Source of the DNA: Sphaerosporella brunnea
Taxonomy: Eukaryota; Ascomycota; Pezizomycetes; Pezizales; Pyronemataceae
Reading direction: 5' to 3'
DNA: 64,000 nt
NCBI GenBank assembly: GCA_008704415.1
Contig: VXIS01000202.1
Coordinates: forward strand, 24,300 to 88,299
Below the pieces are notes generated by a model. That model ran no database searches and had not been told where the DNA came from. It worked only from the letters and a program-made list of their open reading frames with translations. This document shows, piece by piece, positions 38,056 through 49,282 of this stretch (positions are counted from its first letter, which is position 1; every line of letters starts with the position of its first letter). Both the position numbers and the translations under genes were made by a program.

Positions 38056-39646
38056 CTAGTAGAAGTCTCTCGCACTCTTCTGCAGCTCAATCAACCGCCA
38101 TCCGTTCGTCTCGGGGTTTGCAACCTCGTCCGCCAGTCGCGTGATTCCGATGGCGTAGGTGACCTGCTGCACCTTGTCTTCCATGCCAGCCTTGAGCTCC
38201 TTCGTCTTTAGATCGCGGTATACGTGTACCTCGTTGGTCTTGCAGGTGATGATGAATACCGGGATATCGCCCGGGTCCAGGATACGCGCCTGAAGAACAT
38301 CGACGTTTCTGATGTCCAGGATCTTTCCGTCCAACATGAGACCGTTCGTAGTGTATTGCTTGGTTAGAGCGGCGTAGACGTTGTATTGGGCATCAGACAG
38401 CCAGGCCTTGAGCGTCTTGACATCGCCCTTCACGTAGGCGTCGAGGACCTCGGGGAGGATGTATTCGCGCATCTCACGCAGGAAGGGCTCGAGCTGGAAG
38501 TTAGGGTCGATCTCGCGCATCTTGCGGATGACCATGGCGGTCTCGTTCTCGGCGAAGAACCCGGCGAAGCGGTCAGCAATATTGCGGCCAGCCTCGATGA
38601 ATGGGTTCTCCGACTCCTCAAGGTTCTTGCGCACGTTGAAGAGGGACTGCATGAGCTTGTTGGAATCGCGGAACTCCTTCCAGGACTCCTTCCACTTGGC
38701 GTCTTTGTGGAGTGTTACATTCACACCGGCGCTGGGAAGATGTTAGCCATAAAGCTGGGACGTTGAAAGAGTAGAAAACATACTTGGGGTCCTCCTCGAA
38801 CCGCTCAATCTTGGGGGCCTTGCTCTGTCGCAGCTCACGCTGACGCTTGCGCTCCTCCTGCTCGAGAAAACCACCGTACCGGCTGCTGGCGCCGTCGTCG
38901 ACCACCTCCTTGATGTTGCTCGTGACGTCCTTGTAAACCTTGGTATCCCGCACGGGCTTGGTGACCTGCTCCACACCCTCAGCGGTCTTCTTCACCACCG
39001 TGCGACCAGCCTTCACGACCGGCGTGTTCCAGGTCCACTCGACACCTTTTCCAACCGTAGTAGCCGTCTTTCCTAGAGCGTCGGCCGCCTTTTCGGCGAC
39101 TTTTCCGGTGACCTCGGCGGTCTTGGAGGAGACCTCGCGGGCCTTCCGGACAGCCGGAGACTCAGTGAACTGGTTTGCCGAGTCGGCGAGCTGCTTGGTC
39201 GACTCCTGCCACTCCTGTGACTTCTTGAATTCGGACTGCAGGGTCTCCATGAATACGGCGAGCGGGGACTTGTCGCCGTGCGGGGGTGGTGGTGGTGGCG
39301 GGGGAGCCTCCTTCTTCTCTTCCTTCTTCTTCTCTTTCTCGCCTTCCTCCTCCGCCTTTTTCTCACCCGCGGCCTCCTCAGCTTCGGGCTTCTTCTCTTC
39401 CCCCTCCTTCTCAGCCTTGTTTCTCCATCGCCCCAGCGTCGAGAATTCGCTTTGCAGCACCACCGGTTGGCTCACACCCTCGATGCTCGGCAACGCCGCA
39501 CGCCGCTCCGCAAACAGCGTGTAGGCCCTCGTACGCTCGAGGGTATATATCCGCTGGTTGCCACCGATCCTGAGAGCGGAAGGCCTGACTGCAGGTCGCA
39601 ATCCGGCATGGATGGAAGAAACGACGCGGCGCCTCGCAGCCTGCAT
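38056..39646 (-). CDS. TIM44: Mitochondrial import motor subunit Tim44
   Basis: Peripheral inner-membrane protein that anchors mtHsp70 to the TIM23 channel. Exons are 38784-39646 and 38056-38731 (512 aa). The start at 39646 gives MQAARRRVVSSIHAGLRPAV, a basic presequence; further upstream in-frame codons exist but are not targeting-like. A Lys/Glu-rich coiled segment (about 80-120) and an eight-Pro run precede the J-protein and Hsp70-binding region (LAVFMETLQSEFKKSQEWQE). The Tim44 domain occupies the C-terminal half (VTLHKDAKWKESWKEFRDSN; ENPFIEAGRNIADR; MREYILPEVLDAYVKGD; GWRLIELQKSARDFY). The acceptor choice CAG|C restores DPNAGVNVTLHKD. Confidence 0.95.
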
Positions 39647-40187
39647 TGTTTCGAATGTGGAAGCGGGGGAACTATTCGTATTCGGAATGGGTTGTGTCTG
39701 TCTGTCGGAAAAACGAACGACGCAAGCTGAACGAGAGCGAGTTTGTAGATGTAGATGTGTGTGTGTTGTTGTTGTTGCAGTCGTTGCCTCTGTGCTGAGA
39801 GAGACCAATTTTTTTCAGAACGTGCAAAGCTGGGCTTGGCGGAACATGAGTGGCGCGGAAAACCTATTTATTTATTTATTTATTTATTTATCTATTTATT
39901 TATTTTGGAGAGTTTGCGGTTTCAACATAAATCGTAAATTTGTCCTCCCAACCGCGGAAGTACGCATACCCAAGATCTCGATCTTAAGTGAGGAGTTTCC
40001 TTCGCAGTTGAGGTTCTCTGCCCACCAGGTACATATCGGCAATAGGGTTAGGTTGAAGTGGCTGCTATGGTTCCGTGCGCTTTAAACCTGGACCTTCCGG
40101 GATCCGGGCAAACTAGGACTTTTGGCGTTGTTGTGTGACTAAGCGGGGTTCTTCAGCGTGCAGCAACGGTCCGACTCTATTAATTTA
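39647..40187. promoter_or_regulatory. TIM44 upstream region
   Basis: Contains a (TTTA)n microsatellite at 39865-39906, TAGGGTTAGG at 40043-40052, and the left 59-bp inverted repeat (40066-40124). No gene seen. Confidence 0.5.
39865..39906. repeat. (TTTA)n microsatellite
   Basis: About ten tetranucleotide units, one of them TCTA, about 220 nt upstream of the TIM44 start. Confidence 0.9.
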
Positions 40188-40687
40188 CTACCCATCGTCC
40201 TCTAAAATTGCCAGAGCGGCTTCTCCAACTCTCCGGTGGCTTCTATACACACGTTCTTTAAAGGCCTGCGTGCCATACCGTTCTCCCTGACGATACGCCT
40301 CCATAATCCTATCTACACGGCGGAAAAATTTCCAAACAACCACATCCGTTACGACGCTCTGCTTGAGATCTGCGCAGGCTGGAAGAACAATCAGCTTGAG
40401 CGAGCGATTGGCCCGGGCCGAGCGAGCAATTGGCCTGGGCCGAGCGCTGGTGACATACCTTCTTTCAAAATCACGGTCTTTATTTTGTCAAGCCGCTCAT
40501 CAGTAATCTGCCTGTGTCGTGCAGACTGGGGCCATCCGGAACGCACAATTTCCACCTCTTCCCTTGCAATACCCGGTGGCAGCGCGACGTGCGAAAAGAC
40601 CGTCTTGTCCTTCTGCCTATCTGCCGCTGTTTCCTTGATCTGGAAACCGACTACCTTGCCCTCGTTGATGATTGTGAACTTGCCCAT
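40188..40687 (-). CDS. Small hypothetical protein inside the inverted-repeat cassette
   Basis: Not recognised. Exons are 40459-40687 and 40188-40369 (136 aa). The sequence runs MGKFTIINEGKVVGFQIKET, then SHVALPPGIAREEVEIVRSG, TDERLDKIKTVIL, and a basic helical C-terminal half (VVVWKFFRRVDRIMEAYRQG; FKERVYRSHRRVGEAALAIL). Balanced composition and a phase-correct intron support a real gene. An alternative acceptor nine bases earlier would insert three residues. Upstream of the ATG the frame stays open through an Ala/Thr-coding repeat (40688-40777). The intron contains two near-copies of a 22-bp GC-rich unit (about 40398-40446). It is divergent to TBCE, about 310 nt apart. Confidence 0.62.
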
Positions 40688-40777
40688 CGCTGTCGCTGTC
40701 GCTGCCGCTGTCGCTGCCGCTGTTGCTGTCGCTGCCGCTGTTTCTGCCGCTGTCGCTGTTGCTGCCGCTGTTGCTGC
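40688..40777. repeat. Degenerate GCTGTC/GCTGCC tandem repeat
   Basis: About 15 hexamer units, mostly GCTGTC and GCTGCC, directly abutting the start codon of the 40188-40687 gene and followed by a 12-A run. On the minus strand it stays in frame with that gene and would encode Ala/Thr. Confidence 0.85.
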
Positions 40778-40996
40778 AAAAAAAAAAAAGCCGTAGATTT
40801 CTGTATGTACGTAGAACCTATCAACTCCGCGTTCCGTGCCCGGCTCGGCGCTGGATGACGTGAATTCACCGTCAAAAGTCCTAGTTTGCCCGGATCCCGG
40901 AAGGTCCAGGTTTAAAGCGCACGGAACCATACATACTCGTTGAACTACGCGACCTCCCACCACCACCACCACCACCACCACAACAACACGAAAGAC

Positions 40997-42591
40997 ATGA
41001 TCGACGGCTTCCGAATAAACCAACGCCTCTCCTACGATGGCGCGCTATGCACAGTGCGCTACATCGGAAAGGTCGGCGAGACAAAGGGAGAATGGCTGGG
41101 CGTGGAGTGGGACGACGTGCTGCGGGGCAAGCACTCGGGGCAGCATGAGGGCAAGAAGTATTTCGACTGTACGCGAAGCTCTGCGGCGCCTCAATTCTCA
41201 CGGCTCCCAGCTCGTGAACACACCGCTAACGCCAGCGAAACGCAGGCAAGATCCCTAACTCTGCGACCTTTATCCGCCCAACCAGGAAGCCGGACGCATC
41301 CCTCTCCTTCATCGAAGCCCTGCGGAGGAAATACACGACCGAGTCCGACGCGCCAGGCATACACTATGAGATCTCCCTATCCGCTAGTAAAGTTGTGGAA
41401 GAAGTTGGTTTCGAAAAGATCATCCAAAAGCTCTCGCAGTTGGCCGAGCTCAAAATTATCCTTCTAGACGGACTCCGAATCGACCGTGTAGACTCTGTGG
41501 ACTTGATCCGTGCGACCTGCCCGAACATCGAAGAGCTCGACATCTCGCGCAATCGTTTTGAGCGGCTCGATGACATCGCGCTGGTCTGCTCGGCACTCCC
41601 AAAGCTGCGCTCGCTGCGCATCAGCGGTAACCGCTTCAACTCGCTCTCAGTCTCGAACCCGGCGGCATTCGCACACATCACCTCGCTTGAGATTGCAAAC
41701 CTTCTGCTAAACTGGGAGGAGCTGAGTACACTGCTCAGTCTCTTCCCCTCGCTCACGACGCTGATAGCACCGCACAACAATCTCTCCTCAATCCCTCCAC
41801 AGCATCCATTCCCTTCGTCGCTGACCCAACTAGACCTATCCTACAACCTCTTTCCCATGCTCTCCACGCTGTCTCCACTCTCCTCGCTCCCGCACCTAAA
41901 AACGCTAATAGTCTCCCACAACCTCCTAACCTCTCTCTCCTCGCCTGTGCCATTTCCGCATCTCACGCGATTAGACGTAGCCTACAACCTCATCCCGACC
42001 TTCCAAAGCCTCGACATCCTCCTCTCGTCCACCCCCTCTCTGAGTAGCCTGCGGATAGGCCACAACCCGCTGCTCTCATCCGTAACCCACGACGAAGCAC
42101 ACATGTTAACAATTGCACGGCTACCCCCGTCCATAAAAATCCTAAACCACAGCACCATCACCCCCAAAGAGCGCGAAAACGCAGAGATCTGGTATCTCTC
42201 GCGCATTGCGCGGGAGGTGGCGGGGGCCGGCGACTCGCGGAGAGCAGAGGTCCTGGCGGGTCACAGGCGCTGGGAGGAGCTGTGTGCCCTCCATGGAGAG
42301 CCGACGGTTACTGAGGGGAAGGAGGAGGAGAAGCTACTCAGAAATAGGCTCGTCAAGATGGTGTTTGTGGGCGCGGAAGGGATGGAGGTCGCTAGGAAGG
42401 TGCCGAGAGATATGCCCGTTAGTACCCTGCGCGGCTGTGTGGGGAGGTGGTTTGGTGCTGACCCGTTGGGGGTAAGGATGGTGTGGGTGGGGGAGGAGGA
42501 GGAGGTGCAGCTTGGTGGGGCAGAGGACACGAGAGAGGTGGGGATATGGGTGGAAGGGCGGAAAGCGAGGATTAGGGTCGAGTGCGCATAG
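40997..42591 (+). CDS. PAC2: Tubulin-folding cofactor E (TBCE/Pac2)
   Basis: Chaperone that, with cofactors C and D, matures alpha-tubulin into the heterodimer. Exons are 40997-41168 and 41246-42591 (505 aa). The CAP-Gly domain is at the N-terminus (GEWLGVEWDDVLRGKHSGQH, then KKYFDCKIPNSATFIR). A leucine-rich repeat array follows at about 150-390 (CPNIEELDISRNRFERLDDI; LDLSYNLFPMLSTLSPLSSL; SLRIGHNPLLSS). A C-terminal ubiquitin-like segment closes the protein (LVKMVFVGAEGMEVARKVPR; MPVSTLRGCVGRWFGADPLG). An in-frame ATG at 40940 would add a poly-His stretch encoded by a CAC repeat; the later start is preferred. Confidence 0.92.
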
Positions 42592-42761
42592 CATGTGCTG
42601 GCGTAAACAATGATATCCACTTTCACAGGAAGAATTCCCTAATCAGTGGAGACATCAATACACTCCATGAGCCTCAGGAAACACTATTATATAACGCTCA
42701 GCTCTCTCTTCAATCCCCCAAAGCTCTGAGAAGTACTACCTAGAGAACTGTGATATCTCCA

Positions 42762-43436
42762 TCACAAACTCTTCTTCCCAACCCTCTTCTTATCCGCTTC
42801 AACATTCTTGAACGGGAACCCCGAAGTTCTCTTATCCGCGCCCGTCTTGCGCGAGATGTGTCCATCGCTCGCCCCAAACAACAGCACCCACCCGCCCACA
42901 GCCACAAACAGCGAGTGCGCGGCCACGGCCACAGAATACGTCAGTGCGTGCCCCGCCTGGTACTGTGTCCAGCAGTAGTACGCGACCGCGATGTGGTATG
43001 TCAATGTTATGCAGAGCGAGGGCACTGCGTACGGCGCGGTGGGGTCGGAGAGCTCGGTGGAGGTGCCGTGGGAGGCGGGTTCTGATATGGACGACTATCA
43101 TGTTTCTCAACTACCGCTCTCTTCTCTTGCTAAGTAAGGGAGGGAGGGAGGAACGTACAGTCAATGGGACGGACCCCGTGAGCAGGAGGTTGAGGATTGC
43201 GAATGCGATTAGCGTGAAGCCGAGGCTGCGGGAGAGATAGGTTTCTAGTGCTAGTTATGGGAGGTTGGCGGTTAGGCTTTTTGCGACGATTTTGGAGGGA
43301 AGGGGGAGTTACGCGTGCTCTCGCGGACATCTGGGGAGAGGAGGGTTATTATCACCGTTGGCGAGACGATCAGCGGGATTGCTTCGATCACCATCCACGC
43401 TGCGGACATGTAGTTGAAGTAGTAGTAGACGTCCAT
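42762..43436 (-). CDS. Four-helix integral membrane protein, function unknown
   Basis: Exons are 43313-43436, 43159-43244 and 42762-43094 (180 aa); phases fit only if the third exon starts at the GATAG acceptor. Hydrophobic segments are at about 13-34 (AAWMVIEAIPLIVSPTVIIT), 47-66 (LGFTLIAFAILNLLLTGSV), 95-113 (LCITLTYHIAVAYYCW) and 120-140 (YSVAVAAHSLFVAVGGWVLL). The C-terminus is Lys-rich and soluble (ADKRTSGFPFKNVEADKKRV) and ends KKSL. No family was recognised. The conserved-looking tetraspan layout and clean splice sites support a real gene. It is convergent with TBCE and divergent from the small gene at 43747. Confidence 0.75.
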
Positions 43437-43746
43437 TATTGTGGTTTGTTGTGTTTGGTTTTTTGGGTTGTGGGATCTGATTGCCGAGAGATCGTGGTGG
43501 TGGGTATATGAGGATTACAAGTTGTTTGAACAGAGGGAAGAAGCAGCTTTTAAGGAGTATGACGAGCTCTCTCTCTCAGAGACTCAGACCAAGGCGGGCG
43601 GGACGTGAAACCAATGATGTCACACCACTCAAACAGTTAACCCCTACGCATCGCCCGTGATAAGATCTGATCAAACAAGATAATCTTCACCAAGAAAGAA
43701 ATCTTCTCACGAGACATCACGTCCTCCAACACAACAACCGCGCAAA

Positions 43747-44146
43747 ATGTCAAACCCGACCCTCGACGCCGCCTCCACAGCCCTCAGCGCACTTCTATCC
43801 TCTTCGCAACCCAGCAACAAAACCACCAAACCGCGCCGAAAAAAGTCTACAAAACCGCGCGCCGCCGGCACAGTCGACATCGATATTGCAGATCTTGACC
43901 CTGCTGCGCGAGCGCAGCGCGAAGCCGACCAGAAACGGCGCATTGAGGAGGCGGTTCGAGCGCTGAAACGGAGTGCGGGCGCTGCGAAGGAGGAGGAGAG
44001 GGTTCGGGAGAGAGTAGGCCCCCCCCCCCCTCCCCCAGGAGACGGTTGCTGATGTTTTTTGGGGGCAGATTCTGGAGATGAGAGAGGAGAAGCATGGGGG
44101 GAAGAAGAGGAAGGCGAGGATTTTGGAGGATGAAGATAGTGATTAG
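43747..44146 (+). CDS. Small basic coiled-coil hypothetical protein
   Basis: Not recognised. Exons are 43747-44013 and 44069-44146 (114 aa). A Ser/Ala-rich start (MSNPTLDAASTALSALLSSS) and a Lys/Arg/Pro nuclear-signal-like patch (TTKPRRKKSTKPR) come first. DIDIADLDPAARAQREADQK, then RRIEEAVRALKR, forms an amphipathic helix, and HGGKKRKARILEDEDSD ends the protein in an acidic patch. The design suggests a nuclear or nucleolar RNA-processing factor, as inference only. The 55-nt intron has a 12-C tract immediately after its donor. Confidence 0.68.
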
Positions 44147-45487
44147 GCTGGAGCGGAGGGAAGGGGGAGAGAGAGGGAAAAGTGTGTAATGGTTCCTGAT
44201 TATTGTGATATCAAAAGGCGTTCGGTGGCTTGCACATCTACTTCTACTATGTTTTATGTACGATACTTGTACTATTGATACAGCATGGTTTGTTCTGTTG
44301 AAGACGCCGCGAATCACCGCCGTACAGTGTGCTGCAGTACCATCGAATTAAAGTCGAGGCCGACTCTTCTTCCTCAAAGCCCATTCTCAAAATCAAAATA
44401 TCACGTCGTGTCGTCCCAACACCCCTCAACCCGCACTTCTCAGCCCAAAGAAAAGAGCAAGCTGGCAAGCCATCGCCCGCTACGAGCGAGCACCGGGAAC
44501 AATTACTCTGCCGTCCGTGTCCACACAGGGCGCCCTCTAATGACCGTAGTCGCCGGCGCACTGCTCTAGCAAAAGAAGACGACATAATCATATCGCATCT
44601 CTGCGATTGATTCCACTATGGAGAAAAGGAAAAAGAAAAAGAGGAAATCAAGGTGAGATCAGCGCGGTTTTGATGCTGGCACCGCCAAGACGTCGGCTAA
44701 AGTTGAGGATGTTAGGGTTGAGGGCTGCACGTTCTCGCTGAACTCCCGCTCAGGAGTTGGCAAATTTGAATCCAGCGAGCGGGGATGATTGATCACCCCT
44801 TTGCGGGGCTGTAAAAAGCGGCCGCAGCGTTGAAGAAGTCATTGATATCACTGAAGAAGTCGACCTAGGTACGACAAAACGAATCCCCATTGACAAAAGA
44901 TGTAGCTACCGCTGGTAAAGGAACAGAGCGTCATCGAAACTGCAAAGCCCTCCGCTTGGTCCAGCTGCAGAGCCTAAATGGAATAAAATTCCCTTCCTCT
45001 CGAACTCCAGATAGAGGACAAATCAACAAATGTAAAATAAAGCGTCCTACAATAAGGGTCCTTGGATGAGTGAAGAGAGAAGAGGAAGGAAGCAGGGAAC
45101 GAAGAACGGGTTTTGATGGCGGCAAAACTGTTAGTGCGTCTTGGCTGCACTGCCAGCCACTACTAACCAGCCACACCACATCCACAACTCAAGCCACTCA
45201 GCCACACTCCAAGACCCACTCAAAGTTTTTTGAGACCCCGCAGGCCCCACCAAGAAACTCGAGATCCCGAAAAAAAAGCTGTGTGTCTAGAAGAGAGCAA
45301 CCCCTCTTCTTGTACACCCCTCAACGCCGCAACCACGGTCCCCCCACTACCACGTCCGTTTCTGGCCACCACCTGCCGCTCGGCCACCGCGAACCTCTTT
45401 TCTGCTTCCCGGGAGCCTTTCGCTGCTCCATCGTCTTCGCCTTTTCTTCTAGTTTTCTACCGCGCGTACGCCAAAAGCAAGAAAAGA
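44147..45487. other. Intergenic region upstream of OLA1
   Basis: No supported gene. TTAGGGTT occurs at 44712-44719. The 300 nt before OLA1 are pyrimidine-rich. Open frames lack domains. Confidence 0.45.
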
Positions 45488-47167
45488 ATGCCTCCCAAGA
45501 AGACCCAAGAGGAGAAGAAGATTCTGCTGGGCAGACCCGGCAACAATCTGAAGTCCGGAATTGTGCGCACATTTCTCTTGTCAAATCTAGAAATTTAGTC
45601 TACCTTGCTAATTGCGGAGTACAGGTTGGCCTCGCGAACGTTGGTAAATCAACGCTCTTCCAGGCTATCACTCGATGCACGCTTGGAAACCCTGCCAACT
45701 TCCCCTATGCCACCATCGATCCCGAGGAGGCTCGCGTCATCGTGCCCGACGAGCGTTATGACTGGCTGTGTGACTTCTACAAGGTATACTACCTCCGCGA
45801 ATGTAGAGCAAATCAGCAGCAACAGTAATTACTGTTGAGATATACCCAGCCCATCATATTCAATCATTGCAATGCTGCTTGTTCTTCCTCCTTCATCCAA
45901 GAGTAATACAAGCTGAGGGGAATTTCAACTAAAGCCTGCGTCCAAAGTTCCCGCGAACTTGACGGTCTACGATATTGCTGGTTTGACGCGTGGAGCCTCC
46001 ACCGGTGCCGGTCTCGGTAACGCCTTCTTGTCGCACATCCGTGCCGTCGATGCCATCTTCCAGGTTGTTCGTTGCTTCGACGATGCCGAGATTATTCACG
46101 TCGAGGGAGATGTCGATCCCGTGCGTGATCTGAACATCATCAGCGACGAGCTGAGGATCAAGGATATCGAGTTCGTTGAGAAGAACTTGGAGGGTCTCAG
46201 GAAGCAGACTGCGAGAGGTGGCCAGTCTCTCGAGATGAAGAAGTTGAAGGAGGAGCAAGCGATCGTCGAGTCTGTCTTGGCTTTCCTGCAAAGCGGAAAG
46301 GAAGTCCGCAAGGGTAACTGGGCTCCCAAGGAGGTGAGTTTCTTGTCTTTTTTTTTTTTTTTTTTCGATTTCCCGTTCAGCCCATGAAAAATGTTTCCCA
46401 TGATGATAAAGAGCACTTGTGCTCGAACATATAAACCCAGCTCGTCGAACGCCTCATGCGTGAGGTCGTCTTGAGATGAAGTTTAATCTGATCCCACCTT
46501 CTTCCTCCCCAAGTTATTTGCACTGAAAGCATGAGACACGGAATTGACCGCCATTCTCAATAGGTCGAGGTCATTAACAAGCTGTTGCTCCTGACCGCCA
46601 AGCCCGTCATCTACGTCGCCAACTTGTCAGAACGCGACTTCATCCGCCAGAAGAACAAGTACCTCGCCAAGGTCAAGGCCTGGATTGATGAGAACAACCC
46701 CGGCGACATTCTGATCCCTCTGTCTGTTGCCTTCGAGGACCGTCTGACCCGCATGACCGACGAGGAGGCCGCTGAGGAGTGCAAGAACCTGAAGACCAAG
46801 TCTCAGATCGGCAAGCTCGTCGTGACCATGCGCAAGGCTTTGCACTTGATCTCTTTCTTCACCACTGGTGCCGACGAGGTTCGGCAGTGGAGCATTCGGG
46901 AGGGAACCAAGGCCCCCCAAGCTGCGGGTGTCATTCACGGTGACTTCGAAAAGACCTTCATCCAGGCTGTCATCAGCAGGTATGATGACTTGAAGGAGCT
47001 TGGAGGTGAAGCGGAGGTCAAGGCTGCTGGAAAGCTCCTCATCAAGGGCAAGGAATACCTCATGGAGGACGGCGACATGTAAGTGTTCCCAGATCGTAGA
47101 ACAGTACTAGAATTGTTAACCAACCGGAAACAGTGTGCTCTTCAAGGCTGGTGCCGCCAAGGGTTAA
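45488..47167 (+). CDS. OLA1: Obg-like ATPase Ola1 (YchF family)
   Basis: P-loop ATPase of the Obg group, ribosome-associated and linked to stress and protein-quality control. Exons are 45488-45562, 45625-45783, 45935-46333, 46564-47078 and 47134-47167 (393 aa, usual length). The G1 motif is GLANVGKST at 27-35. [20 protein letters not shown] carries the G3 region. The G4 position reads NLSE (231-234) instead of NKxD, which is known to give ATP rather than GTP preference. The C-terminal TGS domain contains [20 protein letters not shown] then [13 protein letters not shown]. Intron 3 (230 nt) is long for this window and holds a 19-T tract (46348-46366). Confidence 0.96.
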
Positions 47168-47709
47168 GTGCATCAAGTGGTTGGGGGTTATAGCTATGCG
47201 GGATCGTGTGTAGCTCAAAATAAAATAAAAAATAAGCAGCACTTTGTTCCTCATATCTCTAATTTGTGATTTTAATCCAGTGTATGAACGAGAGGAACCC
47301 AAAACAGCTCTGGTTCTGGATTTGAAATACTTTGAGCCACGAGCACCGGGGATTGGGGTATCACCGCCGTTGTAGATTTGAAGAAATGACTCTATTATGC
47401 CCAATGACGATAAGCGGAGATAACAGTGGGCCTGGGGGGGAGTCCCGGTAGCGGCTACATACCCGTGGTAAACGAAGCCCTGCAAGAAGCGTTCGGAGTA
47501 TTTGCCCCCGTCGCGTATGTAACTTCTGTAACCGTAGCTCGGGCGAACCCCGCAATGTAGGAGAGCTCGCTACCCGCCATGCAGCAGCGAACCTACAAAG
47601 CCGTGGGTAGCCTTGAGTCTCATCTCATTTGTCTCTGCCCATCTTCACTGGTTTACAAGCCTCTTGACACCGCAACACAGGTAGGACTTTCACTTCAGCA
47701 CCAGAAAAC
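47168..47709. other. Intergenic gap OLA1 / hydroxyacid reductase
   Basis: No supported gene. It contains the OLA1 3' UTR and the promoter of the next gene. Confidence 0.4.
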
Positions 47710-48878
47710 ATGCAGGACAAGCCCAAGATCCTTCTCCTGGGGAAAATCATCCAGTTGCGTCTCCTCCCTCTTCCGCCTCTCATAACAGCTGCTAACCCAC
47801 CGTCACAGCGCCCACGACCAATGGAATGCGCTCTCCGAGATCGCAGAGCTGATCTCCCCTAAATCTACCAACCGCGATGACTTCATCAAAGAATGTCAAT
47901 CTGGCGCTTTCGACGGTGTGGTCGCTGCATATCGCACCTTCGGCTCTGTCAGCATCACGGGCCTCATTGACGGCCCGATCTGCGACGCCCTCCCTGCCTC
48001 CCTAAAATTTATTGCGCACAATGGCGCCGGATACGACCAGGTCGATGTTCATGCTTGCACCGAGTATGGCATCCGCGTATCGAATGTGCCCACGGCTGTC
48101 GACGATGCCACCGCTGATGTAAACCTGTTCTTGATCTTGGGAGCTATGCGCGGGTTCAACAGGGGGATGGTTGGGCTGCGCCGTGGGGAGTGGTTGAATG
48201 GCTGCACACTTGGCCATGATCCTCAGGAGAAGGTGCTCGGAGTTCTGGGCATGGGAGGCATCGGGAGAGCGCTCAAGAAACGTACGGATGCGCTGGGGAT
48301 GAAGACGATCTACCATAACAGACGCAGGCTCTCGCCGGAGTTGGAGGCGGGCGCTGAATACGTGAGCTTTGATCAGCTGCTGAGTAGGAGTGATGTTATC
48401 TCGCTCAATTTGCCGTTGAATGTAAGTGCGTGTTTGCGAGAGGGGCGTTGCGGAGACTGATGAAGTCACAGAAAAATACCCGCCACATCATCTCGACCAA
48501 GGAGTTTGAGAAGATGAAGGATGGCGTGGTTATTGTTAATACGGCGCGCGGAGCGGTCATGGATGAGGATGCCCTCGTCAAGGCGCTTGAGAGCGGGAAG
48601 GTCGCCTCTTGTGGACTGGACGTGTTTGAGGACGAACCGAATGTGCATCCCGGACTCGTGGCCAACGAGCATGTTACGCTTCTGCCGCATATGGGGACTT
48701 TTACCTACGAGGTGAGTGAGATTCTCCGTATTTTGGATGATGTGGCGCTGATATATACTTATGTGCCTTGTAGACGCAGCTCAAGATGGAGTCCTGGGCG
48801 ATTGAAAATGTGCGCATGGCCGTCGAGAAGGGAGAGCTGAAGAGCATTGTGCCTGAGCATGCGGGCGTGGAGTTTTAG
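47710..48878 (+). CDS. D-2-hydroxyacid dehydrogenase (glyoxylate/hydroxypyruvate reductase type)
   Basis: NAD(P)H-dependent reductase of the D-isomer 2-hydroxyacid dehydrogenase family; glyoxylate or hydroxypyruvate are likely substrates. Exons are 47710-47753, 47809-48421, 48472-48711 and 48774-48878 (333 aa). The nucleotide-binding fold has LGVLGMGGIGRALKK. The catalytic triad is visible as R245 (NTARG), E274 (DVFEDEP) and H292 (LLPHMG). HNGAGYDQVDVHACTEYGIR and VSNVPTAVDDATADVNLFLI are the expected substrate-domain to linker motifs. The short first exon encodes MQDKPKILLLGKII. There is no peroxisomal PTS1: the protein ends EHAGVEF. Cytosolic location is inferred. Confidence 0.93.
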
Positions 48879-49282
48879 AGAGCTGCTTCCGTGAACCCTT
48901 CATTCCCAATAGAGATAGAAAGCCCCCTTGGATAGAAGACCCAGAAACATGAGAGGCTTCATGTCGAAAATCGAGTGCGTGACAATGATGCAATAGTACT
49001 TAATTATGCAAACGAAAAGCGGATACTCCATGCAGCAGGATACCTATTGCATACTTGATAGTAGATACCAACAGGCAGACAGGCAGAAAAAAAATAAAAA
49101 ATCTTAAGAAACATCCGCTTTTTGTAAGCAGTCTGTGAAGCTCATCTCTCGAAAGCCTCGGCGCTAACCATGCCGAGGTCAACTTGACCTTCACGCGCGC
49201 AACCAGTCTTAAACCTCCACTCGACCATACTCACCACACACGACTCCACCATCGCGCAGAAAACCCTCTAGACGACATCAAA
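48879..49282. other. Short intergenic gap
   Basis: No gene seen. PEX20 promoter and reductase 3' UTR. Confidence 0.4.

Larger units (their letters stand above)
40066..40931. mobile_element. 866-bp cassette bounded by perfect 59-bp inverted repeats
   Basis: Positions 40066-40124 and 40873-40931 are exact reverse complements over 59 nt. The outer ends read TATGGTTCCG and CGGAACCATA, so TA lies at both edges. The 748-nt interior carries one spliced minus-strand gene and a hexamer-like repeat. This layout resembles a small terminal-inverted-repeat element with TA ends, but no transposase is present, and a local inverted duplication of a promoter segment is equally possible. The element call is an inference; the repeat itself is directly visible. 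Confidence 0.55.

Noticed and set aside
42206..42475. Overlapping open frames inside TBCE and other GC-rich genes
   Set aside because: Out-of-frame shadows of well-supported coding sequence.
44619..44655. ATG followed by a Lys/Arg-rich stretch and a GTGAG donor-like site
   Set aside because: No downstream exon with protein-like sequence could be joined.
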